A stretch of 64,000 bases of DNA from Candidatus Villigracilis affinis (GTDB lineage: Bacteria; Chloroflexota; Anaerolineae; Anaerolineales; Villigracilaceae), in assembly GCA_016718275.1 (NCBI GenBank), contig JADKEA010000010.1:62001-126000 (forward strand), given 5' to 3'. Shown here piece by piece: positions 46,103 through 54,952 of this stretch. The notes beneath the pieces are model-generated. The model was not told the origin of the DNA, ran no database searches, and worked only from the letters and a program-made list of their open reading frames with translations. Every line of letters begins with the position of its first letter. Position 1 is the stretch's first letter. Position numbers and translations under genes: made by a program.

Positions 46103-48082
46103 TTATTCCACCCAGCGCGGACCCCAATCTGGTTCGGGATGATTGGTAAGCTGCACCTGATTCGAACCATCCACACGCATAATGTATAAGTCGGCTTGAT
46201 CGTCGTTGCGCAGTGAATTGAACACGATATACAACCCGTCAGGTGAATAGGATGCTCCCGCATTATTCTCGCCATCCGTGAGCTGGACATAATTCCCTGT
46301 TGCAATATCAATAGAGTAAATATCCTTGTCGCCGACTGGCCCCGCATAGATCAACAGACTTTTTCCATCGGGAGACCAATCCAGGCTGCCGCCGATCCCG
46401 TTCAATCCCTGCGAAACCTGACGATGATTCTTCCCGTCTGCATTCATGATGAATATCTCGTATTCCAATGGAACACCGATCGACATGGCATATGCGATCT
46501 GCTCGCCATTAGGCGACCATGTAACAGCAACGATTTCGTCCGCCCCTGCATAAACCAGGTGTGGATTCAATCCATCGGAGTTGACCGACCATATCGCTGG
46601 CAGGCCGTCGCCGACCTGGTTTACGAATACGATTTTCTGTCCGTTGGGTGAATAATCAGGCGAAACCACATTGCCGACGTTTTGCGTCAACTGAAAGAGT
46701 TGTTTTTCGCCGAACCGCAACAGATACAGGTCAAATGCGCCGTTGCGGTTGGATGAGAACAAGAGAGAACTTCCGTCGGGGGTGAAGGTGGGGTAGTAAC
46801 TGCTTGCTTCCATGTCTGAAAGCTGGGTATAGCCAGATCCATCGCGGTTGACAATGCATAGCTGGTTGTAATCTCCGCGCGTACAGGTGAAGGCGATCCG
46901 TCCGCCGTGCTGGTCGGTGGGTCTTGGGATTGGTGTGAATGTTGGCGGAGGCGTGAAATCCACCGCGAAGGGAGTGAATTGCACAGGAGTAGGAATCACG
47001 ATCTGCTCAGGACGTACGAACCAGAAAAGAGATATAAATCCGAGAATGAGGATGACCACGAAGGCGGTCATAATGCCCATTCCTGATCTTTGTTTCTTTT
47101 GTTGAGCGATCGCGGTGAGGCGGTCTTCGAGCGGAAGTGAGTCTTCGGCGATGATGTTCGGCTTTGGCGGCGGTAGAAAATCCCATCCTTCAAGAACTGC
47201 CGAGGTGACAGGAGCAGTTTTCGGGTCAGCGCGAAGCGGCACTTCATCCACAGAAAACTGAGCCGCAAGCGCGAGCGAGGAAAGCAATTCAGTGGTGGTC
47301 TTGAGTCGGCTTTCAGGCTTTTTGCGCAGCGCCCACAGGATCATGCGTGAGAAATGATCGGGGATGTCTTTGTTCAATGAAATAGGTGTTGGCGGCGTGA
47401 GATCGAGATGCGCTTTTTTGATCTCGGTATTTGTTTTTGGGGCGGGCTTGCCATTGATCCACGCGCCAGTGACAAGTTCGTAAAGGATTACGGCGAGAGA
47501 ATAAATATCCGAGGCCGGGGTGAGCCGCTGGTCAGTGAATTGTTCGGGGGAAAAATACAGGCGCGGATATTTACCATGTGGATATTCGATGACAGCGTTG
47601 GCCTGCTGTGCCGCGCCGATGCCGCTGAGAAAAATTTCGCCGCGCTTGTTGATATGAATGAACTCAGGTACGAGATTTAAGTGCAGATAGTTTTGTTTGT
47701 GCAGTGCCTCAAGTGCGGCGCAAATCGCTTTTGTGTAAACGAGCGCCTCAGTTGCGGAGAGAGTTTTTTTTGCAAGGATCTCCACAAGCGATGGGCCGTT
47801 GATCCATTCTTCCAGAAGAAAGTTTGTGGTTGGGGTTTGATACAGCCCGAGAAATGGAACAATGTTTGGATGCGAGATGCCACGCAGTCTGGCAGTTTCT
47901 GCTTCGAGGTGTTTGAGTTTTTCAGCATTCTCAGAAATCGTTTTTGGCAGGAGAGTCAGAGCCAGTGATTTGTTGCTGCGCGTATCGGTCGCGCGGTAAA
48001 GCTCCCCAAGCGGTGTGAGTGTGATGTATTTTTCAATTTGATATTGGTTCAGGAGGGTTTGTCCTGATGACAATGACGGCAT
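46103..48082 (-). CDS. Pseudokinase fused to a TolB-like beta-propeller
   Basis: 659 aa. Residues 14-275 have the fold pattern of a bacterial Ser/Thr kinase (HPNIVPFLGLY, SPEQFTDQRLTPASDIYSLAVILYELVTG), but the catalytic residues are gone. The VAIK lysine is Thr43 (LALT), HRD is HLN (Asn136) with VPEF in place of KPEN, and DFG is GIG (154-156). The glycine loop is also weak (TLTPLGELYRATD). A Thr/Pro-rich linker surrounds one TM helix (about 345-367, IMTAFVVILILGFISLFWFV). Outside lies a propeller of TolB/PD40-type repeats (FTPDGSSLLFSSNRNG, YSPNGQKIVFVNQ, WSPDGKSLLIYAG, YSPDGLYIVFNSLRND). Probably a signalling scaffold that senses an outside ligand; no kinase activity is expected. Confidence 0.88.
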   Translation of the reverse strand: MPSLSSGQTLLNQYQIEKYITLTPLGELYRATDTRSNKSLALTLLPKTISENAEKLKHLEAETARLRGISHPNIVPFLGLYQTPTTNFLLEEWINGPSLVEILAKKTLSATEALVYTKAICAALEALHKQNYLHLNLVPEFIHINKRGEIFLSGIGAAQQANAVIEYPHGKYPRLYFSPEQFTDQRLTPASDIYSLAVILYELVTGAWINGKPAPKTNTEIKKAHLDLTPPTPISLNKDIPDHFSRMILWALRKKPESRLKTTTELLSSLALAAQFSVDEVPLRADPKTAPVTSAVLEGWDFLPPPKPNIIAEDSLPLEDRLTAIAQQKKQRSGMGIMTAFVVILILGFISLFWFVRPEQIVIPTPVQFTPFAVDFTPPPTFTPIPRPTDQHGGRIAFTCTRGDYNQLCIVNRDGSGYTQLSDMEASSYYPTFTPDGSSLLFSSNRNGAFDLYLLRFGEKQLFQLTQNVGNVVSPDYSPNGQKIVFVNQVGDGLPAIWSVNSDGLNPHLVYAGADEIVAVTWSPNGEQIAYAMSIGVPLEYEIFIMNADGKNHRQVSQGLNGIGGSLDWSPDGKSLLIYAGPVGDKDIYSIDIATGNYVQLTDGENNAGASYSPDGLYIVFNSLRNDDQADLYIMRVDGSNQVQLTNHPEPDWGPRWVE

Positions 48083-48163
48083 GGGCAGATTCTAATTCAA
48101 ATTGCCCTGTTCTGGACAAGGTATAATATTTTTAAGCAGGTAATTCAGGTTTTAGGAATCAGG

Positions 48164-49183
48164 ATGAATACTACATCTTCCAGTTCTACGCTTCGATGGG
48201 TGGATTTGATTCGTGTGATCGGTGCGTTTCTTGTTGTCATGGCACATGTCTCTTACAAGGGCGAAGGCTCTGTGCTGGTATCAACTTATTATTTTGTGCT
48301 TTCTCGTGTGGCGGTTCCGCTGTTTTTCATGATGAGTGGATTTTTGCTATTGAAAAAAGAAGAGCCTTACGGCGTTTTCTTTCGAAAACGCGCCGTGAAG
48401 GTGGTTGTTCCATTTTTTATCTGGTCGGTGATCTACCTGCTTTGGAAGCGCGAAGGATTTGAATCAGGATTTTCCCTCGACCTCGTAGTGAGCTACATCG
48501 TGAAGATCATTCGTGGCCCACGCGAGAATCATCTGTGGTTTTTCTATGCTTTGATCGGGTTGTATCTTTTTACTCCGATTCTGCGTGTGTTCGTGGCACG
48601 TGCATCTAGATTGGATTTGTATTATTTCTGTGCCTTGTGGTTTTTGGTCGTGCCCATCTTTTCCCTTTTGCAGGAATTTACGCCTGTGAAGATCGGTTTT
48701 GAGTTGTATTTTGTCGCTGGGTATACGGGTTATTTTTTGCTCGGTCACGTGCTGGGACTTTTTGAATATACCCGCATCCAATTGTATGGATTGGCTGCGT
48801 TGTTTCTGTTTTTATCCCTTGTGACCACTTATTTGGATTTCCAGTCGAACCTGCTTAAATGGAACACCCAGTACTTTGTCAGTTACCTGGGTGTGAATAT
48901 CGTGCTGTTGACCGTGATCGCTTTTATTTTGCTTCGCGAAATTCCGATCAGCGACCGTTTGTATGCATTCCTTGCCCCGCTTGGACGTGCCAGCTTTGGA
49001 ATTTATCTTGTGCACGTGATCGTGCTTGCGATTCTCGAACAAATGCCAGGGGTCAGCGGGTGGTTTTCAGCGGGTTCTTCCGTCTATATGATTCCGCTGC
49101 TTGGTTTGCTGGGTTTCATGGTTTCATATGTGATCGTGGCGATCATACAGAAGATACCGGTGCTGCGCTGGAGCATGCCATGA
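48164..49183 (+). CDS. Membrane acyltransferase (acyltransferase 3 family)
   Basis: 339 aa with about ten membrane helices. N-terminal family pattern LRWVDLIRVIGAFLVVMAHVS contains the conserved Arg/Asp and His of acyltransferase 3; FFMMSGFLLLKKE and FFRKRAVKVVVPFFIWSVIY follow as usual. Members (OafA, WecH, NolL types) O-acylate surface sugars such as lipopolysaccharide-like glycans or exopolysaccharide, using acyl-CoA from the cytoplasm. No glycan biosynthesis genes are near, so the substrate is unknown. CAGGATG context gives a weak ribosome site. Divergent from the pseudokinase gene, 81 nt apart. Confidence 0.88.
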   Translation: MNTTSSSSTLRWVDLIRVIGAFLVVMAHVSYKGEGSVLVSTYYFVLSRVAVPLFFMMSGFLLLKKEEPYGVFFRKRAVKVVVPFFIWSVIYLLWKREGFESGFSLDLVVSYIVKIIRGPRENHLWFFYALIGLYLFTPILRVFVARASRLDLYYFCALWFLVVPIFSLLQEFTPVKIGFELYFVAGYTGYFLLGHVLGLFEYTRIQLYGLAALFLFLSLVTTYLDFQSNLLKWNTQYFVSYLGVNIVLLTVIAFILLREIPISDRLYAFLAPLGRASFGIYLVHVIVLAILEQMPGVSGWFSAGSSVYMIPLLGLLGFMVSYVIVAIIQKIPVLRWSMP

Positions 49184-49191
49184 TGTTGACT

Positions 49192-49392
49192 TTACAACGC
49201 CCACGATAGCATCAGGCCGAAGATCGCCACCAACAGCCCGACATGCAGGAACAGGTTGCTGGAGGCTAAAAATCCGCCGGGGAAAATGAATTGAATGACC
49301 AGATTGATCAGGATCAGTACCAGCCCAACGATGGGGAGTAGCCCCTTTCGATGCGCCAGAAATTCCGACATGCGATCCAAAAATTTAGACAT
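49192..49392 (-). CDS. Small membrane protein downstream of hflX
   Basis: 66 aa, unrecognised. Basic N-terminus, then two hydrophobic segments at about 17-37 (LLPIVGLVLILINLVIQFIF) and 44-65 (SNLFLHVGLLVAIFGLMLSW). Its ATG overlaps the hflX stop codon by one base (TAATG), and GAGGAGG in the hflX end serves as ribosome site, so it is translationally coupled to hflX. Its stop lies 9 nt from the convergent acyltransferase gene. Confidence 0.8.
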   Translation of the reverse strand: MSKFLDRMSEFLAHRKGLLPIVGLVLILINLVIQFIFPGGFLASSNLFLHVGLLVAIFGLMLSWAL

Positions 49393-50798
49393 TATTCCTC
49401 CTCTGCATCGTGAGTGTCAGCTTCGGTTATTTCCTGCTGGTTTTGTTTTAGATGCCATGGGGCATATTGAGCGAGCAATCGCCCGGGGATGCGTCCCTGC
49501 ATGACCACACCGCCGCGTTCGTGCTCCACGCGTTCCACCTGACCCAGTTCATGAAACAGCGAGATCAACGCGCCTTGTTGATAGGGGAGACGCACGTTGA
49601 TCGGGCTGTAGGATTCGTACAATTCCTCCCGAATCAAGTGCAACAGATCCTTGATGCCCGTCCCTTCAAGCGCCGAAATGGATACGGCTTTGGGGAAGGC
49701 TTTTAGGATCTCTATGGCGTTCTCCGGACGATTGAGAAGGTCTGCCTTGTTCAAGGCAGTGATCATTGGAATATGACTTGCGTCGATCTCATTCAGGGTT
49801 TCCTGCACGGCCTGATATTGATTGAGTGCATTGGGATGTGAAATGTCAACGACATGCAATAGCAGGTCGGCTTCGGCGATCTCTTCGAGTGTGGCGTGGA
49901 AAGCGGCGATTAACGAAGTGGGAAGCTTTTGAATGAACCCGACCGTATCTGTCATCAGGGATGGATCGTCGCCGGGGAGCTGCACGCGGCGGGTGGTCGG
50001 ATCAAGCGTTGCGAATAATTGGTCTGCGACGTAGACTTCCGATTTTGCGATGCGATTGAGTAAGGTGGATTTGCCTGCGTTGGTGTAACCTACCAGTGCA
50101 ACGGTTGGAATACGTGAGCGTTTGCGCTGGGCACGATACCGCATTCGATGTGCTTCCACTTTTTCGAGTTCGTGCTTGATATGGGTGATGCGTTTGCGGA
50201 TGGCGCGTTTGTCCACTTCGAGCTGGGTTTCACCGGGGCCGCGCAAACCAACGCCGCCCGTGGAACCTGCCCGTCCGCCGCCGCCGCCTGCCTGTCTTTC
50301 AAGATGCGTCCAGGCGCGAGTAAGGCGCGGGAGGTTGTATTCATACTGCGCGAGCTCAACTTGAAGCATGCCTTCACTGGTGTGGGCATGTTGGGCGAAG
50401 ATATCAAGGATAAGCGCCGTTCGATCCAGCACGCGGATGTTGATGAGTGCCTTTTCCAGTTCACGTTGATGGCGCGGCGAAAGTTCATCATCGAAGATAA
50501 TCACATCGGCAAGGGTCTCTTCCGCGAGTGCTTTCAGTTCTTCAACTTTGCCGGGGCCAATATAGGTGACAACGTGAGGGCGGTCCAGTCTTTGGGTGAG
50601 TTCGCCGACGACGTCTACGCCAGCGGTATCTGCGAGCAGGGCGAGTTCTGCGAGTGAATCGTCCAGTGCGAGCATTTGTTTGTTGCCGCGGATCTCAACG
50701 CCGACGAGAAAGGCGCGTTCACGCGGTGGGGTTGTTGGTTGGGGGAGCTTCTTTGCCAATGGTTTCTTTTTCCGATTCTGGTTTACTCTGCTCAACAT
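49392..50798 (-). CDS. hflX: Ribosome-associated GTPase HflX
   Basis: About 468 aa. N-terminal HflX subdomain (FLVGVEIRGNKQMLALDDSLAEL; YIGPGKVEEL; DDELSPRHQRELEKAL), glycine-rich ATP/linker region (RAGSTGGVGLRGPGETQLEVDKR), a G domain with G1 GYTNAGKST, G2 region with FATLDPTTR, G3 DTVGFIQKLP and G4 NKADLL, and a C-terminal wing. HflX splits stalled 70S ribosomes during stress. The start is uncertain: the Met at 50798 lies inside the 3' end of the upstream kinase gene and overlaps it by about 80 nt with no clear ribosome site; homology becomes firm from about RERAFLVG. Transcribed with the kinase upstream and the small membrane protein downstream. Confidence 0.93.
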   Translation of the reverse strand: MLSRVNQNRKKKPLAKKLPQPTTPPRERAFLVGVEIRGNKQMLALDDSLAELALLADTAGVDVVGELTQRLDRPHVVTYIGPGKVEELKALAEETLADVIIFDDELSPRHQRELEKALINIRVLDRTALILDIFAQHAHTSEGMLQVELAQYEYNLPRLTRAWTHLERQAGGGGGRAGSTGGVGLRGPGETQLEVDKRAIRKRITHIKHELEKVEAHRMRYRAQRKRSRIPTVALVGYTNAGKSTLLNRIAKSEVYVADQLFATLDPTTRRVQLPGDDPSLMTDTVGFIQKLPTSLIAAFHATLEEIAEADLLLHVVDISHPNALNQYQAVQETLNEIDASHIPMITALNKADLLNRPENAIEILKAFPKAVSISALEGTGIKDLLHLIREELYESYSPINVRLPYQQGALISLFHELGQVERVEHERGGVVMQGRIPGRLLAQYAPWHLKQNQQEITEADTHDAEEE

Positions 50799-51999
50799 GG
50801 CCGAAAAACTTTGTGATGAGCGGATCCGTTGCTTCTGTGCGCGTAGGCAATAGGACATGAAAGGTGGAACCCTTTAGCTTAACTTCGTCGTATCCTTCGG
50901 ATTCGACCCAAATCGTGCCGCCGTGCGCTTCAATAATTCCACGTGTAATGGGGAGGCCGAGGCCGGGGCCGCCTCCCTTGAATTTGGTCTTACCGCTTGA
51001 GTGCAAGTCGGTGCGGCCAAGTTGACCGAACTTTTCAAAGATCGTCGCCTGATTTTCGGGGGAGATGCCGATGCCTGTATCTGTGATGACAACTTCGAGG
51101 AAGCCGGGGAGCATGCGTCCGTCGATGGTGATCGTGCCTTTATCGGGTGTGTATTTGATCGCGTTCGATGCCACATTATACAGCGCCTGATACAACCGTT
51201 CCGAGTCGCCGTAGATCATCAAGTCGCTGCCTTCGAATTGATTGACGATCAGATCCTGTTTGCGTTCGGTCGTTGTTTTCTTGAGTTCATTCTTTAGCAG
51301 GTTCAACAAGTGGCTGACCCAGACGGGCTGAAAATTGAGCGTGAGCAGGTTATTGTCGATCAATGAAACATCGATCATATCGTCGATGATCTGGCGCAGG
51401 CGGTGGATGCCAGTATTGACGCCCTTGAGCAGACCGTCAATGGGGGATTGGCCCGATTGCTCGACCATATCCACCATCATGGTGGTGTAGCCCTCGATGA
51501 GGGTGAGCGGCGTTTTGAGTTCGTGTGCGGCAACCGAAATGAAATTGGATTTGTTATGATCGAGCTGCTGCAGTTTTTCCTGTGTCTTGTTAAGCTCGCT
51601 GGAGATGTGTGCCACACGCGTTTCCATTTCGTAGCGAACGACCACACTCAGGCTGTGCGTGAAGATCGGGACGACCGCCGCGATCAATTCCAGTGCATCC
51701 TTTTTGTTGAGGTTCTCGCGCGCCACTTCGATGGTGAGGGTGGTCATGCGGTTGACTACGAAAGAGACATAGTAATCGCCCTGTTCCAAATTCGTTTCGG
51801 TGGGAGATTGTCCCCAATCGTAGAGGACGGGGTCGAGCCAGGCCAGATTACCCGTTACGACCGTGTGTTCGAGGAGTTCGTAAAAGCGTTCAAGCTGTTC
51901 GACAAAACCCGCGCGGACACCCTCGCCGCTTGCGAGTTCACGGGAGATGCGCTCCACCCAGTGGGTGCGTATTTTTTGCAGGGATTCCTGTACCGTCAT
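50719..51999 (-). CDS. Soluble sensor histidine kinase
   Basis: 426 aa. An all-helical N-terminal part (about 1-145) of the RsbR/RisS-like globin type or unknown sensor fold, a short coiled coil (SSELNKTQEKLQQLDHNK), HisKA with VAAHELKTPLTLIEGY (about residue 161), and HATPase with NVASNAIKYTPDKG, DTGIGISPENQATIFEKF and GGPGLGLPITRGII. A 45-residue tail rich in Pro, Glu and Thr follows and overlaps the hflX start. No membrane helix and no partner regulator adjacent, so it is an orphan kinase. Confidence 0.9.
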   Translation of the reverse strand: MTVQESLQKIRTHWVERISRELASGEGVRAGFVEQLERFYELLEHTVVTGNLAWLDPVLYDWGQSPTETNLEQGDYYVSFVVNRMTTLTIEVARENLNKKDALELIAAVVPIFTHSLSVVVRYEMETRVAHISSELNKTQEKLQQLDHNKSNFISVAAHELKTPLTLIEGYTTMMVDMVEQSGQSPIDGLLKGVNTGIHRLRQIIDDMIDVSLIDNNLLTLNFQPVWVSHLLNLLKNELKKTTTERKQDLIVNQFEGSDLMIYGDSERLYQALYNVASNAIKYTPDKGTITIDGRMLPGFLEVVITDTGIGISPENQATIFEKFGQLGRTDLHSSGKTKFKGGGPGLGLPITRGIIEAHGGTIWVESEGYDEVKLKGSTFHVLLPTRTEATDPLITKFFGHVEQSKPESEKETIGKEAPPTNNPTA

Positions 52000-52104
52000 T
52001 ACCGTAAGTTTACGCCTTGTTTAGACTTTTGACCATATATTTATTTGAGATTGTGGTCTCGATATGTCTCGCGAAGAATACGCGCGACTACTCGACCAGC
52101 AGTG

Positions 52105-53007
52105 TTATTTTGGAGTTTTTCCCACGATCCAAGTCAGCAGGGTGTTGCCGACGACGCCGAGGCTTTCGGCGGAGACTTTATCGGGGGTGTCTTGCGTGGT
52201 GTGCCAGTAGGGATAATCGAAGTCGATGATATCGACGGCGGGGATGCCGGCTTCGAGGAAGGGGGTGTGATCGTCGAGCATGGAATATTTTTCTTCGTTG
52301 ATGAACTTATCGCCGTAGCCAAGCTGGGCGGCGATGGCCCAGATCTCGGTGCGGATGGCGACATCGGAATTTTGCTCGAGGTGGATGTTCAAGTCTGAGT
52401 CGCCGATCATATCTACGATGACAACTGCTTCAGGCCGAACGGGAATTTCTTCGGCGAAGGCGCGTGAACCTAAAATCCAATCCCAGCCTTCGATGCGGCC
52501 GTTGTCTTCGGTGTCGAAGAATACCAGCCAAACGGGGACGCTGTCTTCGGGGAGGGCACGCGCCAGTTCGAGCAGAACGGCCACACCTGAAGCGCCATCA
52601 TTTGCACCGGGGACAGGTTTGTTGAGGTTGGTGGGTTGCGGGTCGTGGTCGGCGATCATGCGCGTATCGTAATGTGCGCCGAGGATGATCTGCGGTTCTG
52701 AGTCGCTGCGTTTGGCGATGAGGTTGTACACGGGATGCCCCATGCGTTCGGTTTCGTGGACTTCGACGGCCCAACCCGCGGATTCGAGTTCGGCTTGCAT
52801 CCATGCGCGGATTTTGGCGTGACCGTCTGTGCCAGGAATGCGCGGACCGAAATCAACCTGTGTTTGCACGTCTGCGTAGGCGCGGGAACTGTCGAAGGAA
52901 ACAGGATCCGTTTCACGGTTAAGAAAGGAGGCGATGTACCAGCCTGCAACCAAGGCCAGAAGAGCGAAGATCGAAGAGAGGTAGATGATGGCGGCGCGTT
53001 TGGTCAT
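52105..53007 (-). CDS. Membrane-anchored M28-family zinc peptidase / glutaminyl cyclase-like
   Basis: 300 aa. Single N-terminal TM anchor (residues 5-26), then an outside M28 domain. Zinc and catalytic pattern: GAHYDTR (His), PGANDGASG (bridging Asp), FFDTEDNG (catalytic Glu and ligand), DMIGDSDLNI (Asp) and SMLDDHTPFLEAGIPAVDIIDFDYPYWHT (last His). The sequence GPRIPGTDGHAKIRAWMQAEL and the FDYPYWHT end resemble the glutaminyl-peptide cyclotransferase branch of M28, which forms N-terminal pyroglutamate. An aminopeptidase is the alternative. The ATG is 9 nt after the trmFO stop; heptad repeats occupy the place where a ribosome site would be. Confidence 0.87.
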   Translation of the reverse strand: MTKRAAIIYLSSIFALLALVAGWYIASFLNRETDPVSFDSSRAYADVQTQVDFGPRIPGTDGHAKIRAWMQAELESAGWAVEVHETERMGHPVYNLIAKRSDSEPQIILGAHYDTRMIADHDPQPTNLNKPVPGANDGASGVAVLLELARALPEDSVPVWLVFFDTEDNGRIEGWDWILGSRAFAEEIPVRPEAVVIVDMIGDSDLNIHLEQNSDVAIRTEIWAIAAQLGYGDKFINEEKYSMLDDHTPFLEAGIPAVDIIDFDYPYWHTTQDTPDKVSAESLGVVGNTLLTWIVGKTPK

Positions 53008-53014
53008 GTGAGGA

Positions 53015-53038
53015 ATTAGAGATTAGAGATTAGAGATT
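53015..53038. repeat. Heptanucleotide tandem repeat at the trmFO stop
   Basis: ATTAGAG three times, then ATTGG. On the minus strand it supplies the last codons and the stop of trmFO (SLISNL, TAA at 53016-53018) and lies just before the peptidase ATG. Confidence 0.85.
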
Positions 53039-54356
53039 GGGTGAGTGCGCTGGTGGCACGGTCGGCGTAGCGTTGACCGCGTTCGCGTTTGCCGATGCGC
53101 TTTTCGAGTTCGAGCGGGGGGAGGATGCCGAAATTGGCTTTCATGGGTTGGAAGTCTTTGAGGTCGGCGTGGGTGATGTAGTGACAGAGTGCGCCGAGCA
53201 TGGTTTCGCGCGGGAGGGTGATGGGAGGTTTTCCTTGAAGCAGGTGTGCGGCGTTGAGGCCTGCGAGCAGACCTGTGGCGATGTTGCCCATGTAGCCTTC
53301 GACGCCCGTGATCTGGCCCGCGAAGAAAAGATCGTCGCGGGTGATGTGTTGCAGGGTGGGGCGCAGAAGTTTGGGCGAGGCGATGAAGGTGTTGCGGTGC
53401 ATTTGACCATAGCGTTCGAACTCGGCCTGCTCAAGCCCGGGGATCATGCGCAGGACGCGTCTTTGTTCGGGGAATTTGAGGTTGGTTTGAAAACCAACGA
53501 GATTATACAAACTGCCTGCGAGATTATCCTGCCGAAGTTGGACGACGGCGTAGGGACGTTTGTCTGTGCGCGGATCACGCAAGCCGACAGGGCGCATGGG
53601 GCCAAAGGCAAGCGAATCTGCTCCGCGCTCGGCGATGATCTCAATGGGCAGACAGCCTTCAAAGAATTGACCCGCTTTCACGCCAGTGCGAATCGCTTCT
53701 TCGAATGAATGGAGTTGAATACGTTCGGCGGTTTGAAGCGCGTTGACGAAGGCGTAGTATTCGTCTTTGGTGAAGGGACAGTTAATGTAGTCGCCTTCGT
53801 CCTGGTCGCCCTGCCCATAGCGCGAGGCGCGGAAGGCGATCTGCATGTTGATGGAATCCGCGTGGACGATGGGGGCGATGGCGTCGAAAAAGAAGAGATG
53901 TTCATCGCCGCTTAGTTTGGCGATGGATTGTGAAAGGCTTTCAGAGGTGAGTGGTCCGCTGGCGATGATGACGGGGGAGTCGGGAATTTCTTTCATCTCT
54001 GCGCGGATGACTTCGATATTGGGGTGGCTTTGAATCTTTTCGGTGACGAGATGCGCGAAGGCTTCACGGTCTACCGCGAGGGCCGCGCCTGCGGGGAGGG
54101 CGGAGGCTTCGGCGCAATCGAGCAGCATGGAATTCAACTGCCTGAGTTCGTTTTTGAGGACACCCGAGGCGCGGTCGGGCAGGTTCGAGCCCAGCGAGTT
54201 GGAACAGACCAGCTCGGCAAGGTCGCCTGTGAGGTGCGCGCCTGTAGGGTTCGCTGGGCGCATCTCATACAAGCGGACTTTGAATCCGTTTTGGGCAACC
54301 TGCCAGGCGGCTTCACTGCCAGCCAGTCCGCCGCCGATGATGGTGAGGGATGTCAT
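53016..54356 (-). CDS. trmFO: Folate/FAD-dependent tRNA (uracil-54) methyltransferase
   Basis: 446 aa. Makes ribothymidine at position 54 of tRNAs using 5,10-methylenetetrahydrofolate and FADH2. N-terminal FAD-binding Rossmann motif IIGGGLAGSEAAW, LYEMRP, the conserved ELVCSNSLGS (catalytic Cys region), INCPFTKDEYYAFVNAL, GCLPIEIIAERG, GPMRPVGLRDPRT and the C-terminal ITGVEGYMGNIATGLLAGLNAA and KANFGILPPLE. Length is normal. The last residues and stop are provided by a heptad tandem repeat, so the natural C-terminus has been replaced by a few repeat-encoded residues. Upstream of the M28 peptidase gene with a 9-nt gap. Confidence 0.96.
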   Translation of the reverse strand: MTSLTIIGGGLAGSEAAWQVAQNGFKVRLYEMRPANPTGAHLTGDLAELVCSNSLGSNLPDRASGVLKNELRQLNSMLLDCAEASALPAGAALAVDREAFAHLVTEKIQSHPNIEVIRAEMKEIPDSPVIIASGPLTSESLSQSIAKLSGDEHLFFFDAIAPIVHADSINMQIAFRASRYGQGDQDEGDYINCPFTKDEYYAFVNALQTAERIQLHSFEEAIRTGVKAGQFFEGCLPIEIIAERGADSLAFGPMRPVGLRDPRTDKRPYAVVQLRQDNLAGSLYNLVGFQTNLKFPEQRRVLRMIPGLEQAEFERYGQMHRNTFIASPKLLRPTLQHITRDDLFFAGQITGVEGYMGNIATGLLAGLNAAHLLQGKPPITLPRETMLGALCHYITHADLKDFQPMKANFGILPPLELEKRIGKRERGQRYADRATSALTQSLISNL

Positions 54357-54520
54357 AGGGAAGGTATTTTACCATTTGACCCCCTCCATCCTGCTTCACG
54401 GGACACGTCCCCAAAATTTCATGCTTGTGGAATTTAGGGAGGAAAAGGTCAGGTATACTTGGAAAAATGGAGTTCCATGATGAGGATACGGGATCGATAT
54501 GGCCTCAGAAAAGGTGAATC

Positions 54521-54838
54521 ATGAGCGAGAAAAAAACAATTATTCGAAATGAAATTGACAGCGAACTCAGGCGGGTGCAAATTCAAAATCATCCGAATTT
54601 TTCAGCCTGGTACGCTTCCCTGAAACCGTATGCACGGCAGGTGTTCGATCTGATTTTGGAAGATGAAGTGACCCCTGAATTGATCTCCCTCGCCCAAGAC
54701 GCTCCAGATGATGAATGGGAGGAATTTCAGTTTTTGCGGGTAATCGGCGGCGGTAATCTAGACCAGTCCGTTATGCCGATCCTCACCAATTTCAGCCTCT
54801 TTGATATTCTTTATCATGTCGAGCATTTTAAAGGGTAG
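54521..54838 (+). CDS. Hypothetical acidic protein
   Basis: 105 aa, unrecognised. Predicted soluble and helical, net acidic (DAPDDEWEEFQF), with no membrane segment or clear motif. AAAAGGTG lies 8 nt before the ATG. It is the last normal-looking gene before the repeat-rich accessory patch. Confidence 0.65.
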   Translation: MSEKKTIIRNEIDSELRRVQIQNHPNFSAWYASLKPYARQVFDLILEDEVTPELISLAQDAPDDEWEEFQFLRVIGGGNLDQSVMPILTNFSLFDILYHVEHFKG

Positions 54839-54882
54839 AAAGATGAAAATGGAAGGTTTATGTGTGGGTGTTAAACTCAACG

Positions 54883-54952
54883 CGCTACGGGGGAGGAATT
54901 GGATGCGTTGTTACCGTCCGTGCTGGATAGGGCGTTTAAGGGAGAGTTGTGA
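54883..54952 (+). pseudogene. hsdS 3'-end remnant, copy R1
   Basis: A short frame reads ATGEELDALLPSVLDRAFKGEL then TGA, the characteristic C-terminus of type I restriction specificity subunits (HsdS). Nothing upstream in frame belongs to HsdS. The 70 nt match copy R2 (55803-55872) at all but 3 positions. Confidence 0.7.
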
